Shown here in pieces: positions 12,398-25,011 of a stretch of 64,000 nucleotides of DNA. The notes beneath the pieces were generated by a model that saw nothing but the letters and a program-made list of their open reading frames with translations, did not search any database and had not been told where the DNA came from. The translations under genes were made by a program, and so were the position numbers. This DNA is from Melampsora larici-populina 98AG31 (Eukaryota > Basidiomycota > Pucciniomycetes > Pucciniales > Melampsoraceae): assembly GCF_000204055.1 (NCBI RefSeq), contig NW_006768800.1:681967-745966 (forward strand). Direction: 5' to 3'. Each line of letters opens with the position of its first letter. Within the stretch, counting starts at the first letter, position 1.

Positions 12398-12965
12398 ATT
12401 TACTATTTCTGTTTGCTTTGTGCGCCCAATGAAATGAGAAACCTGTGACAAACAGGTTATTAGCTTTTAGAATAAAAGCTAAAACACTGATCGAATGAGA
12501 AAAGACAATCTGAGGAACGAGGATTGTAAGAAGAAATAAGTTTAAGTTCGATTTCCTTCTAACTAAAACATATACAATAAATAATGAGACTTACACCTGT
12601 GACAAACAGGTTTGTATTAGCTTTTAGAATAAAAGCTAAAACACTGATCGAATGAGAAAAGACAATCTGAGGAACGAGGATTGTAAGAAGAAATAAGTTT
12701 AAGTTCGATGAGAGAAAAAGGTTACAATGAATAGAGTGAAGAACCTTTTATAATAACTTAAACTTATGACGTCATTACATAATGATGAAGTGAGCAAACG
12801 AAACAAACAAGCGCATAACAGTAAACACGCGTCACAATCTCAATTCGCCCTTCTTTTTACTCCTGTCTCACTCAGAGCTGTTCACCAAAAACAAATTATA
12901 TACCTCTAATGTTTTGGTTTCTAACCCACCACTATTACTAACCCTACTCATGCGTATTTGGATGA
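12398..12965. other. Intergenic between convergent genes
   Basis: Holds the direct repeat pair described separately, then AT-rich sequence to the 3' end of the minus-strand orphan gene. A CRE-like TGACGTCA core lies at about 12768-12775. No ORF of note. Confidence 0.5.
12441..12709. repeat. Two direct repeats with internal hairpins
   Basis: Copy 1 is 12441-12552 and copy 2 is 12595-12709, near-identical over about 112 bases; the main difference is three extra bases near 12612. The spacer is 42 bases. Each copy starts with the inverted repeat ACCTGTGACAAACAGGT and holds a second one, GCTTTTAGAATAAAAGC. The origin is unknown; a duplicated fragment of a terminal repeat of a mobile element is one possibility. 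Confidence 0.85.
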
Positions 12966-15008
12966 TCAAAGTACCCATAGTTGCTCCAAGACGCTGACCA
13001 AGTCACGCTTGCTAGATTCACTCAAAGCAAGCTTTCTTTCGGTCTTGATAACCTCAGCGTTTATCTGACGACACTCAAGATCCCATATACTTTCGAGAGT
13101 CTCTCCTGCCGTTTGTTTTAGTTCCTGCAACTGGGCTGAGCATCTTGAAAAAACCTTGTATGAATCGAGGTGTTTGAACGATATGTCAATCTGGGTGTTT
13201 GACGTTTTGTTGCTTTGTTCTGGAATGATCATAGCCCCGGAATAGGCGTAACAAAAGGATCTGAGCCCGTTCACGAGATAAATTACTGATTCCTCTCTCC
13301 CAAGCTCCATCGACTTGGCTCTCAACCGGGAAAGCTGAGAGGCAGTTGTCTCCGAGCTCACTCCCATATGTCGACTCACGAAGGTTGCAGGTTTGGCACC
13401 GATGGGAGGTTTTTCTGGAGGGCTCGACCACACCTCGGATCTTAATCTTGTGAGCACATTGGACGCCAAGCTGATGGTGATCTCAGGCTCGAAGTATACC
13501 AAAAGTGTTTGGAAGAGTGATGCAAACGATTCCCTGAGTTCGATAACGCTCTTTTGAGGTTTCGACTCCGCTCCGCCATCCGGCGTGGTTGAAATTTGTC
13601 CACACATATTTTGAGACCTTGGCATGAAGACTTCGAGTACTGATGTGAGAATCGGATAAAGCTAAGATCAAAAGCCAGTGGAAGAAGCTCGATCAGACTA
13701 ATCTGCTTAAATTATCGCTGGTCCGAAAAATGCAACAACCCAGCCTCACTTCTCGATAGATCCTGTATTTGACATCTTCAACCCAGGTTTTCCATTCTAC
13801 TTCTTGACCAGTACGTGAGACCCATTCATCCATCTCCTTCACAACTTTCGCAATCCACTGTAAGGTCCCTTCAGTAAGACGTGAAGCTTTTGATGGGGAG
13901 GTGCTATCTTCACAATTTGAAGAAGCTCGGATGTTGTCAACCAAAGAGTCTCGGCAAGTCTGTAGCACAGAGATAGAGGCTTGACCAAAAGCCTCAATAA
14001 TGACAAGCTGGTCGTCAGAAGAGCCTCGAGATTGTAGCGTGCGAGAGAGACGAAGTACGCGGTTGAGAGTATCATAGTTGGGCTTTGGTGGCCAAGGATC
14101 CAGAGCTGGCGTTGTCAATTGTTCAATCAAAGCCTCCTGTGGTACTCCCTCTACCGGTCTCTTGTGGTTCTGTTCCTGTGATTTCAATGATTTAGGTCCA
14201 CGTTTTTTGGGCCCAGGTTTCTGCTTGAAACCAGCTTTAGGAGAAGGCTTGCAGGTAGATATATCGATTTCCACCTCCTTTCGTTCAAGAAGTTGAAGCT
14301 TCAATCGGAGGATCTCTTGAATTCGAATTTGCGATCAACAAAGTCATGACAAAGAAAACCAATTAATCATCTTGAAGTTCTAAACACTAGACAGACTATG
14401 AATATTGATGTACGGAAAGAGCCCTTATCTGACTTACCGTTCCTTTGGAATTCTATCTTCTTGTCCAATTCAACATCGCGCTTTGCTACATCGGGGGCCT
14501 CACCGTATGGGGATTTTTGATCGGGCACAGGCAAAAGAGGTATGCTTTGAACTGTCTTAGACTTCACTCCAGAGGGATTTTCGGATGGTATACAGCCTGG
14601 ACTTGAGCGCTCATTGCCTGATCGAACGCCACAAGCAGCAGCCAATTTTTCAATATGCTCTTAGCAAGGTAAAGTGCGTATCAAAAATAGGTGGATAGTC
14701 AGCGTATTTGATCGATTCGAATTTCAAGTCAGAAATAGCAGGAAATAGCTCAGGATAAGGTCGTTGACCAGCCGATGTCCGTTTACCTGATATGGAAGTT
14801 GACGGTGGTCGAGTCTTAGCCAATATTACGGCCTTTTAGAAGACAGTAGTGAAAAGGGAGTATGATGTGCTAATGGTCGGTCAACTAGACATTTCTGTTG
14901 GTATTTTTGAAAAGTTAACAAAAAGTACTCAACCAATCGAAACCTCAGAGCGTTTTGAAACCTTCTATGGTCATCTGGACTCGTCATGCTCGTTAAGGGG
15001 TTCATCAT
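12966..15008 (-). CDS. Hypothetical 534-aa protein, AT-hook-like motif
   Basis: Five exons: 15008-14934, 14832-14787, 14659-14438, 14315-13750 and 13661-12966; phases close and total 534 aa. I do not recognise the family. Visible: MMNPLTSMTSPDDHRRFQ start, a leucine-rich stretch EILRLKLQLLERKEVEI created at an exon joint (about residue 115), then a basic segment KPGPKKRGPKSLK that resembles an AT-hook or nuclear signal. The C-terminal half is helical (LRESFASLFQTLLVYFEPEI; final LVSVLEQLWVL). A nuclear or DNA-linked role is a guess from the basic motif. The first two exons are least certain because of the weak GTTGAG donor. Confidence 0.6.
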
Positions 15009-16540
15009 ATGTGACCGCCAAGTAGAATCGTTTGGAAGGTGTGCTCAGGATTTGATTTGACTTTTTGGTGTTTAGACGATCCATTTGATCGCTTTCACTG
15101 ACAAATCGGATGAAGTCAGAATCGATAGATTTCAGAGTGTATGCACCGGTCACGAACTCGAAAAGCTGAGACTCTTTAGCATTCCCTTGACCGATTTTTC
15201 AACTCAGCCTCAGTCAACTCTTCATCTGAAGGCTTCAAGTTCTCAGCGTCATTCATTCATTTGGGATCTCGTCACCTGACAATGCAACGGAAGTGCAAGA
15301 GTGTTAAGGCGCTGAGGAACGTTGTGCTTATTCCATACTGCGTCACCTGCTTTTCTAAATTGCAAGCACAATGACATCGTCTTTCTCTGCATTTCAGTGC
15401 TTTTGATCAAAAGGTGCCTGAATGAATGACAGGTCACGACTCAGCTGACCTGCACTATAAAGAGTTGTCTGTTCGTCTACCTCACTCAACGATCCATCCC
15501 AACACCATCCACCCATATGAACAGATTGTTCGACATAGTATCACCTTTTCTCTCACTTGATCTCTAGCAGAACCATATTGCCTTCATTATGCTGACATCC
15601 CACAACTTTCTTCACTCAGGATAATCCTATTCAGTGCAGCACGGTGAAAGGCGTTATTTTTTACGAGCGAAGGGGATCGTTAGATTGTCACTTATCTGTT
15701 CGTGAGTCTTTGACCTTTTCAAAGAGCTACTGACCCTTCCCCCCCATGCAGAGCATATATACATATTACTCATTGGCGTACCGGCGGGTGGAGAAGTGTT
15801 TAGTTTTCTTATCCGACGTGAAGTTAAGCATTCACCTTTATTGCTCTATCTTTCCTCATGAACGAGCATGCTAGACTGATCTTTAGCCTGAAGGAGGTGA
15901 TCAGGTTGAGTTCGTAGACTTCTCTTTAATTCTCCAGGTCAGACGGAGAAAGTCATGCCCCCCACGATGGAACTATCTGGAGCATCTGGGTCTATGCGAC
16001 CAGCAAGGCTGGCTCTCGAGCGACAGATACAACTCGTAGAGTCTGAACTTTTGATCATCCGTTATATCTGACTTACCAATGCTTCTTCATAGCAGGCAAA
16101 CCAGGATTCGGAAGTCTCTTCACTCGATATTAATCCTCTGCTCGGCGTAAATGGTACAGGTACACATTTCAACACATGCTAAAACTTGTGAGTATTTCAC
16201 TTGCCAAGTTATGCTGTATCCTTTTGATCCTTCTTCTGCAAGACTGTTCAAACCTTCACGCACAGATACCCCTTTGGAATTTTTGAAAATGACATGCCCT
16301 TCCCTACTATCATTCTCATCGCGAAGCCGGAAGTTTGCATGGACTGAAGATACTACAGCACGAAATTAGTGTAACAGCATCACGAGTAGGGCTTGTCATG
16401 TTATACCCCAGAAAAGACATTGATATTTACTGGACCTTTGGAAACAGAAAACTCATCTTGATTCCGATACTAGACATCCAATATCGGTGTTGATGACGAG
16501 CGATAGCCATCGCCAAGAATGCGTCAGATTCGGTTCTGCT

Positions 16541-16769
16541 GAACACCTAAAGTTCCTAAATAAGATTTTCACTCTTTCCCAATGATAATAAATCTTGGTC
16601 TGACTCTTCTCTGTGTCTACGTTTTCAGGCAAAAACCCGTTTCTTCGAATTAGCATAACGTCAAAGTTGATCCTCATGAACACCTCTAACTTCTCTGGAT
16701 AAGATTTTTTGCTGTTTTCTGATAATCGTACATCTCGTTCTGACCTCTCTCTGTGTCTATGTTTTCAGG
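16541..16769. repeat. Short diverged direct repeat
   Basis: Segments 16541-16629 and 16679-16769 share the order AACACCT, TAAGATTTT, TGAC, CTCTGTGTCTA and GTTTTCAGG with moderate identity. Both end in a sequence that looks like a splice acceptor, so they might be remnants of a duplicated exon border. Confidence 0.5.
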
Positions 16770-17574
16770 AGAATACCGGCGCCACGGTAAACTGTGCGAC
16801 ATTCACAGGATGTTCACTTCTGGCACTCTATGACAGGACTATCAAGACTGAATTCATTACAATATGATTCAAGACGCTTGAACCAAATTCAATTTTTTTT
16901 CTACGTCGCGATACTTGATGAATAATCCTCACTCCGCTGGCTTTGTTTAACCACAGGAATCCGTTATCTGTTCCTCGGACGATTCATTCTGGCCATGTTG
17001 AACATACTGATGAAAGTCAACCGCCTCGAAATCTGGAAGCCATCATTCGTATGATTTTTCTGCATATCCTCCTCTCCATCTCATTGTTCTATCTAACCAT
17101 CTTCGTCAGACGGCACGCCTTCATTTCTTTCACGGTCAGCATACTGCAATCTGACATCTACATAGTCGGAAGGTCAGTCTTCCAATGTCAGTGCTCTCAT
17201 GCGCCTCAAACAGGATAGGATGAATGGCTACTGACGAATGTAGAGACTTTGATTATATTCCAGAAGTAACGGAAGTGCTCTTTATTTTCTCACCAACCAA
17301 ACCTAAGAGGACAGATTGATTTGTCATGGTCTTTCCTAACAATCTGGTCAATCATCATTCCTTGGCTCAAGAATCAACTTATAGTAATGTCACCTACTCT
17401 TTCACTATCTGGCCGCTCAATTCAAATTCCTCACAGTAATAATCTCCGCTTTCAACGTGAAAGCAAATCACTCCATTCCTTTCAAACACGTTGACTGATC
17501 TAGCTATTTTTCTTGGACTCCAGGCACACAAGCAGGTTCTCTTTCGTAATATACATCCAGCAGTGAACATGGAC

Positions 17575-18282
17575 ACCCTGTCGCCGAAAGCTAAGGGGTC
17601 CAACGGACTACCCTCACGCCCGCCTTCCCTGACATATCAGAAGGGACAATCCACAGCTGATGGTCCACTTTTCTCCTATTCTATCTTACTAAAGCCTCTC
17701 TGACATAATTCAAAGTTTTTCTTTTGCTTCTGGCCGAACTCAAGGCCTCATCTATTAGATTCTACAGCGGATGACTTGGAATCCAGACACATCATACTCG
17801 AACCCACTCATTCGTGCGTCCCTTTTGATTTACAGCCTGACTTCATTTACTCGATTTACCACTACTCTCTACCTTAGAACCTCCTTCTTCTATCACATTG
17901 ACACGAGAACAGAGTCGGAAAACAAGACCCTGTCGGCGAAAGCTAAGGAGTCGAAAGGACTACCCTCACGTCTGCCTTCCCTGACATATCAAAAGGGACA
18001 ACACAATCCACAGCTGATGGTCCACTTTTCTTCTATTCTATCTTACTAAAGCCTCTCTGACATAACTCAAAGTCTTCCTTTTGTTTCTAGCCCAACTCAA
18101 GGCCTCATATATGAGATGCAGCGGAAGACTTGAATTCCGGAAACATCATACTCGAACCCACTCATTCGTGCGTGCCTTTTGGTTTATCGCTTGACTTCAT
18201 TCGCTCGATTTATCACTACTCTCCACCTTAGAACCTACTTCTTCTATCACATTGACACGAGAACAAAGTCGGAAAACAAGAC
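17575..18282. repeat. Tandem duplication, unit about 352 bases
   Basis: Copy 1 (17575-17926) and copy 2 (17927-18282) align end to end from CCCTGTCG..GAAAGC to GGAAAACAAGAC, with scattered substitutions and small indels. Open reading stretches in both copies are interrupted, so no coding role is evident. Confidence 0.85.
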
Positions 18283-18566
18283 AAGATTGGCCCTAAAATC
18301 AAAATCAAACCCTCAAATAGTAAAGTCCATACTTATTCATCTCCTCCCTTTCCTCTTCTTCATTCTTTTCTCAACCCAAAGCCAAAAAAAATCTTCTCAA
18401 CGTGAATTGCCAGCATATCAAAGGCCGTTGGCATCACAAGTCAATGAAGACTACTAATCTCGTAATCTCTAAGACTCAATATCATCTTACAATTCCTATC
18501 ACTTCACCACTGAAGCTCCCTGAGATCTTCTCAGACACCAGGTACTCCTCTCATATCTCTCAGTTG

Positions 18567-18649
18567 TACCTGGTCTTTTTTTTCTATGTTCCAAGAGGAG
18601 GTATATACCTTGACTTCCTCTTGGCTTATAGACAGAAAAGACCAGGTAT
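18567..18649. ncRNA. Imperfect hairpin, possible small-RNA precursor
   Basis: TACCTGGTCTTTT (18567-18579) pairs exactly with 18637-18649. The inner stem CTATgttCCAAGAGGA (18584-18599) pairs with 18616-18631 except for a small internal loop. The terminal loop is about 16 bases. The size and shape fit a microRNA-like precursor or a tiny fold-back element; expression is unknown. Confidence 0.4.
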
Positions 18650-19299
18650 ATGCTCAGGGCCTTGACTGGTTCAACATATCTTTACAGCCATTCACTTCTT
18701 TGTGACTCCTTGTTTACTGGGTGCACCTTTTAGTTTGGAAGTTCATATGAAATCAATCAAGGATTTGTTCATTTCTCGCATACGCAGGTACAAACGCATA
18801 AGCTATGGACTAAATCACGTGATGTATTTGAGATTTGAGAGAAGACAGTAGTGCGGAATAGAAAATCATAGATTCAAACTTGATAACAAATAGAGTTCTT
18901 CATATGAAGATTAACTATTTTCATCCCCAAAAAAATCCTCAGTCGTGTGTTACCTCCTTGCCAAATTCCAGGTCCAAGTTTTGCCAATCGGTCTACAGTC
19001 CTTAGTGCTAAAAACACTTATACGAGAACCCAGGACTTTTGCCCATCCGAAGCTTCTCCGAAATGTATTTTCTCTAGAAGCATTCATCTATCCAGTCTAG
19101 CCGTGTACATCATTTCGAGCGGTGTTACCAACCAGGCTGATCGCGCCTTCAAACTGAAGCGCGCCTTAGACCACAATAACCCAATGATACTGAGGGGTGG
19201 TTATGAACCGAGGATGGGTTCACCATTGATTTGTCCAAAACGAAATGAATTGAAAAGCGAGCTTATTGACCAGGATATAAAGTTATGATTGAATTGTCC

Positions 19300-22200
19300 T
19301 TAGTCGTTAACAAACTTCAAGTTGATACCTCGACGTGCCAGGTCGGCTTGCATGTCTATTTTTCAAGGGGACAAAGGCCAAATGTCAACTGGAATTCAAA
19401 AGCTTACCAATTCAGTAAAACAAAGACCACTTACTCTTTCGCTCAGCAGCCTCCTCCCTCTGCTCGTAGTCTAAGACCAGCCTCTTCAGGTGTTGATGCT
19501 CCACCTGGTCATGCAATTGCTGATTCCGTGTATGGATTGCAATTGGAGCTGTTGATGGGATCTGCATCGGCTTCAACTACGATACCGAACGAAAAACCGG
19601 CTCAGTACTTTCTTGCTCATCAGAACTAGAACTACAGTGTGGCGACTGACCTGCTGTTTGTTTCCTTTCTTAGTCAACAAAGCGAATGTCATCTTATCCC
19701 CTTCATTTTCTCTATCACCTTCCGCTAAAGCCAAAGCCCCACTACCACCAGGTTTGAAGATGTTTTTCAATACTGGTAAGCCCTGATCTGAAAACAAGCT
19801 TGAGCTAGTCGGGTTTCTCTCATTTTTACGAGCAGCCTCGTTCGCACCACCAGCACCGGTCTGAGTTCCACCACCCCCTGTCTCCGCGATCATCTTGGCT
19901 AATTCACGCGCAAACTCTTCTTCTTCTTCTTTACTGATGGCATTTGATACTGTATTGCGCGGTAAATCCTCCTCACCATCAGGGCCTTCACCCCCATCGA
20001 CCACGGTGTCACCGTCATCTGAGTCAGCCTGAAGATGTATGGTAATACAAAATTCACGCGCGTGAAAATACAGATTAGCATGTAAGTTCGAAGACATATG
20101 GCTTTCGTGCAATAGGGAGAAAGCTTGAGTGGATACTCGCATCGTCATTCAAGTCATCATCTCCTCCGTCACCAGGCTCTGCTCTATCACGAGTTTCGTC
20201 TTCATCACCCATCTCATCGTCGTCAGCTTTATCTAAATGCCGAACAACACATCAGAAACTAGATAATGATATTGATGAGATGCAATTTGGAGGCCATATG
20301 AATCACTTACCTTCTTCAGTTGCCCCACCTTGGCTAGTGGCTGCATACATTTCTTCGACCGCTTTCACCGCTTGTTCAAAACCAAGATAGATGTTGAGTT
20401 TCGGTTGTAATTCCTATGTGAGGTGTTATCAATGTCAGGTCCAGTAGGATTGAAGGAGTCTTGAGCTGGAAGTGAAATCTCACCTCTATGGTGTCTTGAA
20501 GTAGAAAATCCACATCCATCGGCGGCGTCTCTTTGCACCTCAGATACATCTGAAGACGGAAAAATGAGTGAGCTGGTATAGGCTTCCGTCAAAGCGATAA
20601 CATCACTTACAATGAAGAATGTCAAGAAGTTATTCAGTCGTTTCTTTAGACTACCCCGATCAAAACAGTGTCCACAGGTGTGAAGGAGGGTGCATATCAA
20701 TCGCACCCTGAAGAAATCGTCAGGTCCATCGATTGGACAAATCATCTCAGGTGAAGGTCTTCCGTCGGCTGGAGACGGGATCGTGAAATTCAGTAAATAC
20801 ATCGCTCACTCGGGAGTTCTTCTTTACAAATGTTAGTGAAACTCACGGTGGCCAAAGGTAACAAACGACCACAGAGTATCGAAAATCACTTTGGAGTCTA
20901 CCACACGGTAGTTATACAATTCACCCAAATATTTGATTGATGCGATCCTTTGTTGATTATCTTTGAAAAGATTCAACTACCAATCAAGGGATATGTCACT
21001 GGCGCATTATTTACAAGAAACATGTCGAGAGACGTACCTCCATCCCGAATCTGACGTTCTCCAACACTTGGTCAATAATCGAGACCGTGAAGTCACTGTG
21101 GTACTTTGAGAGATCGTGTACCACAATTGCGAAGAGGTAAATGTTTCCGTATTTGATCTTCCATACCTTTGTCAAGATACTTTTCAGTATTTTGGGTACC
21201 TAATTACCACTCAAGCAGATCAGTAAAGGAGTTTGACAGTCATCCAAACACTCGGTCCCCAGACAGCTCACCTCTGGTGTATCCCAATGAAGCTTCCTCA
21301 AGATTTTGATTACCTTGTCAACTGACTTTTTGTTCAAGCAGTCATAGAGCTGATATCGCATAAACAGCTCCATTGGTGTCCTGATCTTGGGCTCGATGAC
21401 CGGCCTATCGGGTGGATTACACTAGATATCATTAGATCAAGCAAAGAATGCCATAGTGATCAACAAAGCGTCTCAAACCTCCACTGCCTGAGCTACACTC
21501 GTGGCATTTGTAGAGTGTTCGAGACATTGACACAGACCTGATAATACGCATTTTCAAGCATCATGACCTGCCTAGAGTCCATATTCTGACTAGCTTTCTT
21601 TCGCTTCATTTGTTCCAACTACAGATGTTTCAAACAATCCAAACACACCGTAAGATTCAATTCCAGACGTTTGGGTAACCCAGAGATAGACCAGAAGAAT
21701 TTTACCAATTGTGTCATCTTGTCGCGAGTGCGCTCATTCCTCAATACCCACCGACCGCAACCTTCGAGTAAGTTACACAGGTTTTCAATATTCGGACCTG
21801 TCAATTCATCCACACAAACTTTGATGCAATGTAGAATGGAATGTGACGGAGTGAGGTTAAACTTGGTGAGTTCGGATATGTAACGAATATTCTGGAATGA
21901 GATGACCACAGGGTGAGTGATTGTGAGATCAGTAGCGCGTTCATAAGCTCAAGCTTCACAAGGAAGGAATATTCACTTACTTTGCTTCGAAGGGCATAGA
22001 AGTCTTGGCTGGCCGATTTCTTTCGCTGCAAGTATCTGAATTCGTCTTCAAGCTGATGTTTGAGCTTAGCAACACGATTGACCGCATTGATGTAAGTCAG
22101 ATGACTGTATGGCTTGGCTTACACCGGATAGGAGGCCTGCGAGCATGTCGGGCATATATTTGGACAAAGTCGCGGTCATTCGAGCGAAATACGGCAGTAG

Positions 22201-24249
22201 GTCCATTCGGTTTTTGTTGACACTGAGAAAGTGCTAAAAACATGTCACCAAATCGGGTTGTATAAGTAGCGCACGCTGGAGCAGCCTTGGGTGGGCCTGG
22301 TATGTTGATTGATTTGAACTACTTTACTTTGATCAGGCGATTGCGAGCAGCTTTAGAGTTGAGATACGCGAATTCGACAGTTATTCGATCGATGGCCTCC
22401 GCGCCATAGACATCATCGAGTCTGGTGAACAGAGCTGTCAATCTAGCCGCGGGTCCGGATGCCAGTGCCTCTCCAGTAAGCGGAGGCACGGGTCCAGCAG
22501 AAGCATTTTGATTGATTCTTGATTATCGATGAGAAGAATGAATGAAAGAAGACATGCAAATGACAAATCAGTTTATGGGCCTGATGAAGGAGAGAATTGT
22601 TTCCATAGGTAGATGACATGCACTGAACTCTTCCTGCTCATCGTCTTCTGGGTGGTCTAATGGATCATCTGATCCCAACGACAGGTCTTTTACAGCGAGT
22701 TTCTCCATTTCCTCTTCGAGTTTTGCCTGCTCATCCTTCTCAGCCTCCACCGGATCACTAGTCTCCGCTTTCTTTTCCGGTGCATCGAGTCCGAGTAGCA
22801 TCACCGGGACCTCATCACGCAAATCAATCAATTCTTCGTAAAACTTTTTCTCCTCTTCGTCCGCCCAAATTCCCAAGTCAGAGACTCCACCGAACGCAGA
22901 GGGACCTGTACCTGTAATTGCATTCGTAGGACTACTAGCACTAGCTTCGGGCAAAGTAGGTGGAGTCAAAGACAGAGTCTCAGAAAGACTGAAAGGTCAA
23001 TGGATGAGCGCGAAGGATGAGAACAATCAGTTTTCGGTTTGGATTTTTTGTGGGGCCTTTTGATAATTTCTAATTACCTTTGAATCCCTGTCCAAAGTTT
23101 TTCTTGATCCTTGGATAGTTTTTCAAAGGCTTGAATGCGGTCTTCAAAAATTTGACCAGATCGAATGGCTGCCTCGGTGTTGCGCTTCTCCGTTTCTCGT
23201 AATTTCTATGGTGATATCAATGAAGAAACTTAGTTCCGATTGATTTTAGGCGTAGTATCTCTCGACAACTCAAGAAGCTCACGATGTGATCTTTGACCGC
23301 TTTCCGACCAAGTGCATCGAAGTATTGCCGAAAGAGCTTTCCGAACTTTTCCTTCACAGAATTAGCAATGATATCCTCGTCAAATTCCACCTTTCTAGCT
23401 TCTGATGCCTCTGCAGGGGTAGTAGCGAATGGGGCGGTTGAGGGAAAGTAAAGAGTCGTAAACTGTTTTGAAAAAGAGACCGCCAATGGCAAAGGTATGA
23501 CCAGAGCTTCTTTGTCGGCTGTCAACTGAAAGCCAGTATAGAGAATCGAATTAATCACAAGATGATGAATATTTTGCAAAACCTTTGAAAGGAAAAGAGA
23601 ATGCCCAGGTGAAGCTCACCAAATCTTTCAATGTGTTGAAGGTAGTTTCACCCTCAGAAATGGTTTTACCCGCAGTTGAGGGGTGAATCAGACCGACAAG
23701 ATCGAATTCTGCTAAACAGCGTAGCAGACTGCGTTGCCGTAAGATACGCGCTGATTCTTCTCGATCGCGTTGATCGAGGGCTAGACTGGCCAAGTATTGT
23801 TTGTTAGGAACAGCAAGCCCGGCAGTGAAGTGTTGTAAAAAAGGTTGGGTGAAAGTGATCGGAAATCGACGATGGAGTGCTGAGATAACCTGTTCAAAGA
23901 TCAGGCAAGTGGTCTTTTTGACTATCTCATCTTAGAGATATATAAAATTTCCACCCACCTCGACTGCACCCCAAATCTCACTTGCATTCTTGCACTTTGA
24001 CAAGCCATCATTAGCAGCCACTGAGATTTCAGAAAGGTATTTATCAAGACTGATAGTTTGAGTTTCCTTGATTAAAACCTGTACATTGTCAGAGAGATGA
24101 AGTCCAGTCTTGAGCCGTTTGATGTAAGCAGTATTCTTCTTGAGAGAAGAGTCAAGATATTGAAGGGTTGGAGTAGGTGGCGGTGATAGGTTGATAGCTC
24201 GTAAGATAGCTCGTTTGGTTGAATTGGTTGTTTCTTTCTTTGTATCCAT
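19300..24249 (-). CDS. UPF2: UPF2/NMD2, nonsense-mediated decay factor
   Basis: Scaffold of the UPF1-UPF2-UPF3 surveillance complex; cytosolic. Twenty exons, 1,119 aa: 24249-23959, 23889-23620, 23525-23283, 23205-23078, 22988-22629, 22517-22328, 22233-22123, 22064-21981, 21891-21706, 21618-21538, 21421-21272, 21199-21038, 20976-20847, 20768-20611, 20549-20484, 20413-20311, 20232-20137, 20018-19651, 19561-19435, 19355-19300. Three MIF4G regions are visible: LKKNTAYIKRLKTGL and VISALHRRFP (first), VNKNRMDLLPYFARM and NIRYISELTKFNL (second), FGMELNLF.. with YLGELYNYRVVDSKVIF and RVRLICTLLHTCGHCFDRGS (third). An acidic linker precedes KKGNKQQ and the C-terminal UPF1-binding helices. All phases agree; the donors at 22628 (GTTCAG) and 20136 (GTATCC) are weaker. 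The family's N-terminal extension is short here. Confidence 0.95.
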
Positions 24250-25011
24250 TTGACTGAAGTCTTCTTCTTTGTTATTTTGGATTTTCTTGATTACCTTTCT
24301 TCATATCTGGATATTTGTTCACCTCATCTTGATCACTTTCACACTCACTCTTTTCTATATACTATCCGCTCACTCGGTGCTCAATGGGAAATTTTAACAC
24401 GGGATGACAAAACCGAGCCCCGTCCTGCAGTTGATCAGGGTGCCTGATCTGGAATCCTGCGCCTGCCAAATATGCACGCATCTGTCGCTCGAGTCATACC
24501 GGATGAAGCACTGCATGGTGCACCGCATCGCATGGCGCAATCTACGCTGTCCGGGTCGCAGCCGTTTTGATCAAATGTATCCGAGCTGAAATCAAAACGG
24601 AAAACTTGCCTCATGAGTCATCATCACTCCCATTATCGACTTTTCGTCACACTCAGACTCCGACCAAATCTGTGTTTCCAACACGGCGGCCTGTATGGTA
24701 CTTGCGAGGGATTCAAAGGATGAGTTTCACTGCGGGAAGCTTACAGACTCACCAGTTTGTCCTTGCAAAAGGCTTGAGGTCGATTGAAGATATATTTTAC
24801 CCTGGCGTACGTAGTCTTTGACCGCAGTGATCCGCCTTACTCTTGACAGGTTTTTTGACCATTCGTCAAAGCTGCGATCTTAATGTCCATTATATAAAAG
24901 GTTACTGTTCGTGCCTCTAGTGCCGCCGCATCCCAAGTTATTCTTCACATTCCCAATTGACACCTGCTTATAACTTGCTTTCATATTGCTTTTTTCACTT
25001 CGATTTCTGCC
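24250..25011. other. Divergent promoter region with GC-rich patch
   Basis: Separates UPF2 (-) from a secreted-protein gene (+). About 24400-24600 is GC-rich compared with its surroundings and ends in an exact 10-base inverted repeat, 24562-24571 with 24591-24600 (CCGTTTTGAT/ATCAAAACGG). TATATAAA at about 24890-24897 is a possible TATA box for the + strand gene. No ORF supported. Confidence 0.5.

Larger units (their letters stand above)
15009..19299. other. 4.3-kb gene-poor stretch with duplications
   Basis: No ORF here has coding character that I can support; all are under 115 codons and none joins into a splice model. The stretch instead holds a diverged duplicated segment (16541-16629 and 16679-16769), a 352-base tandem duplication (17575-18282) and a strong imperfect hairpin (18567-18649). 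The last 300 bases are the 3' flank of UPF2. It may be decayed mobile or duplicated DNA. Confidence 0.5.
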
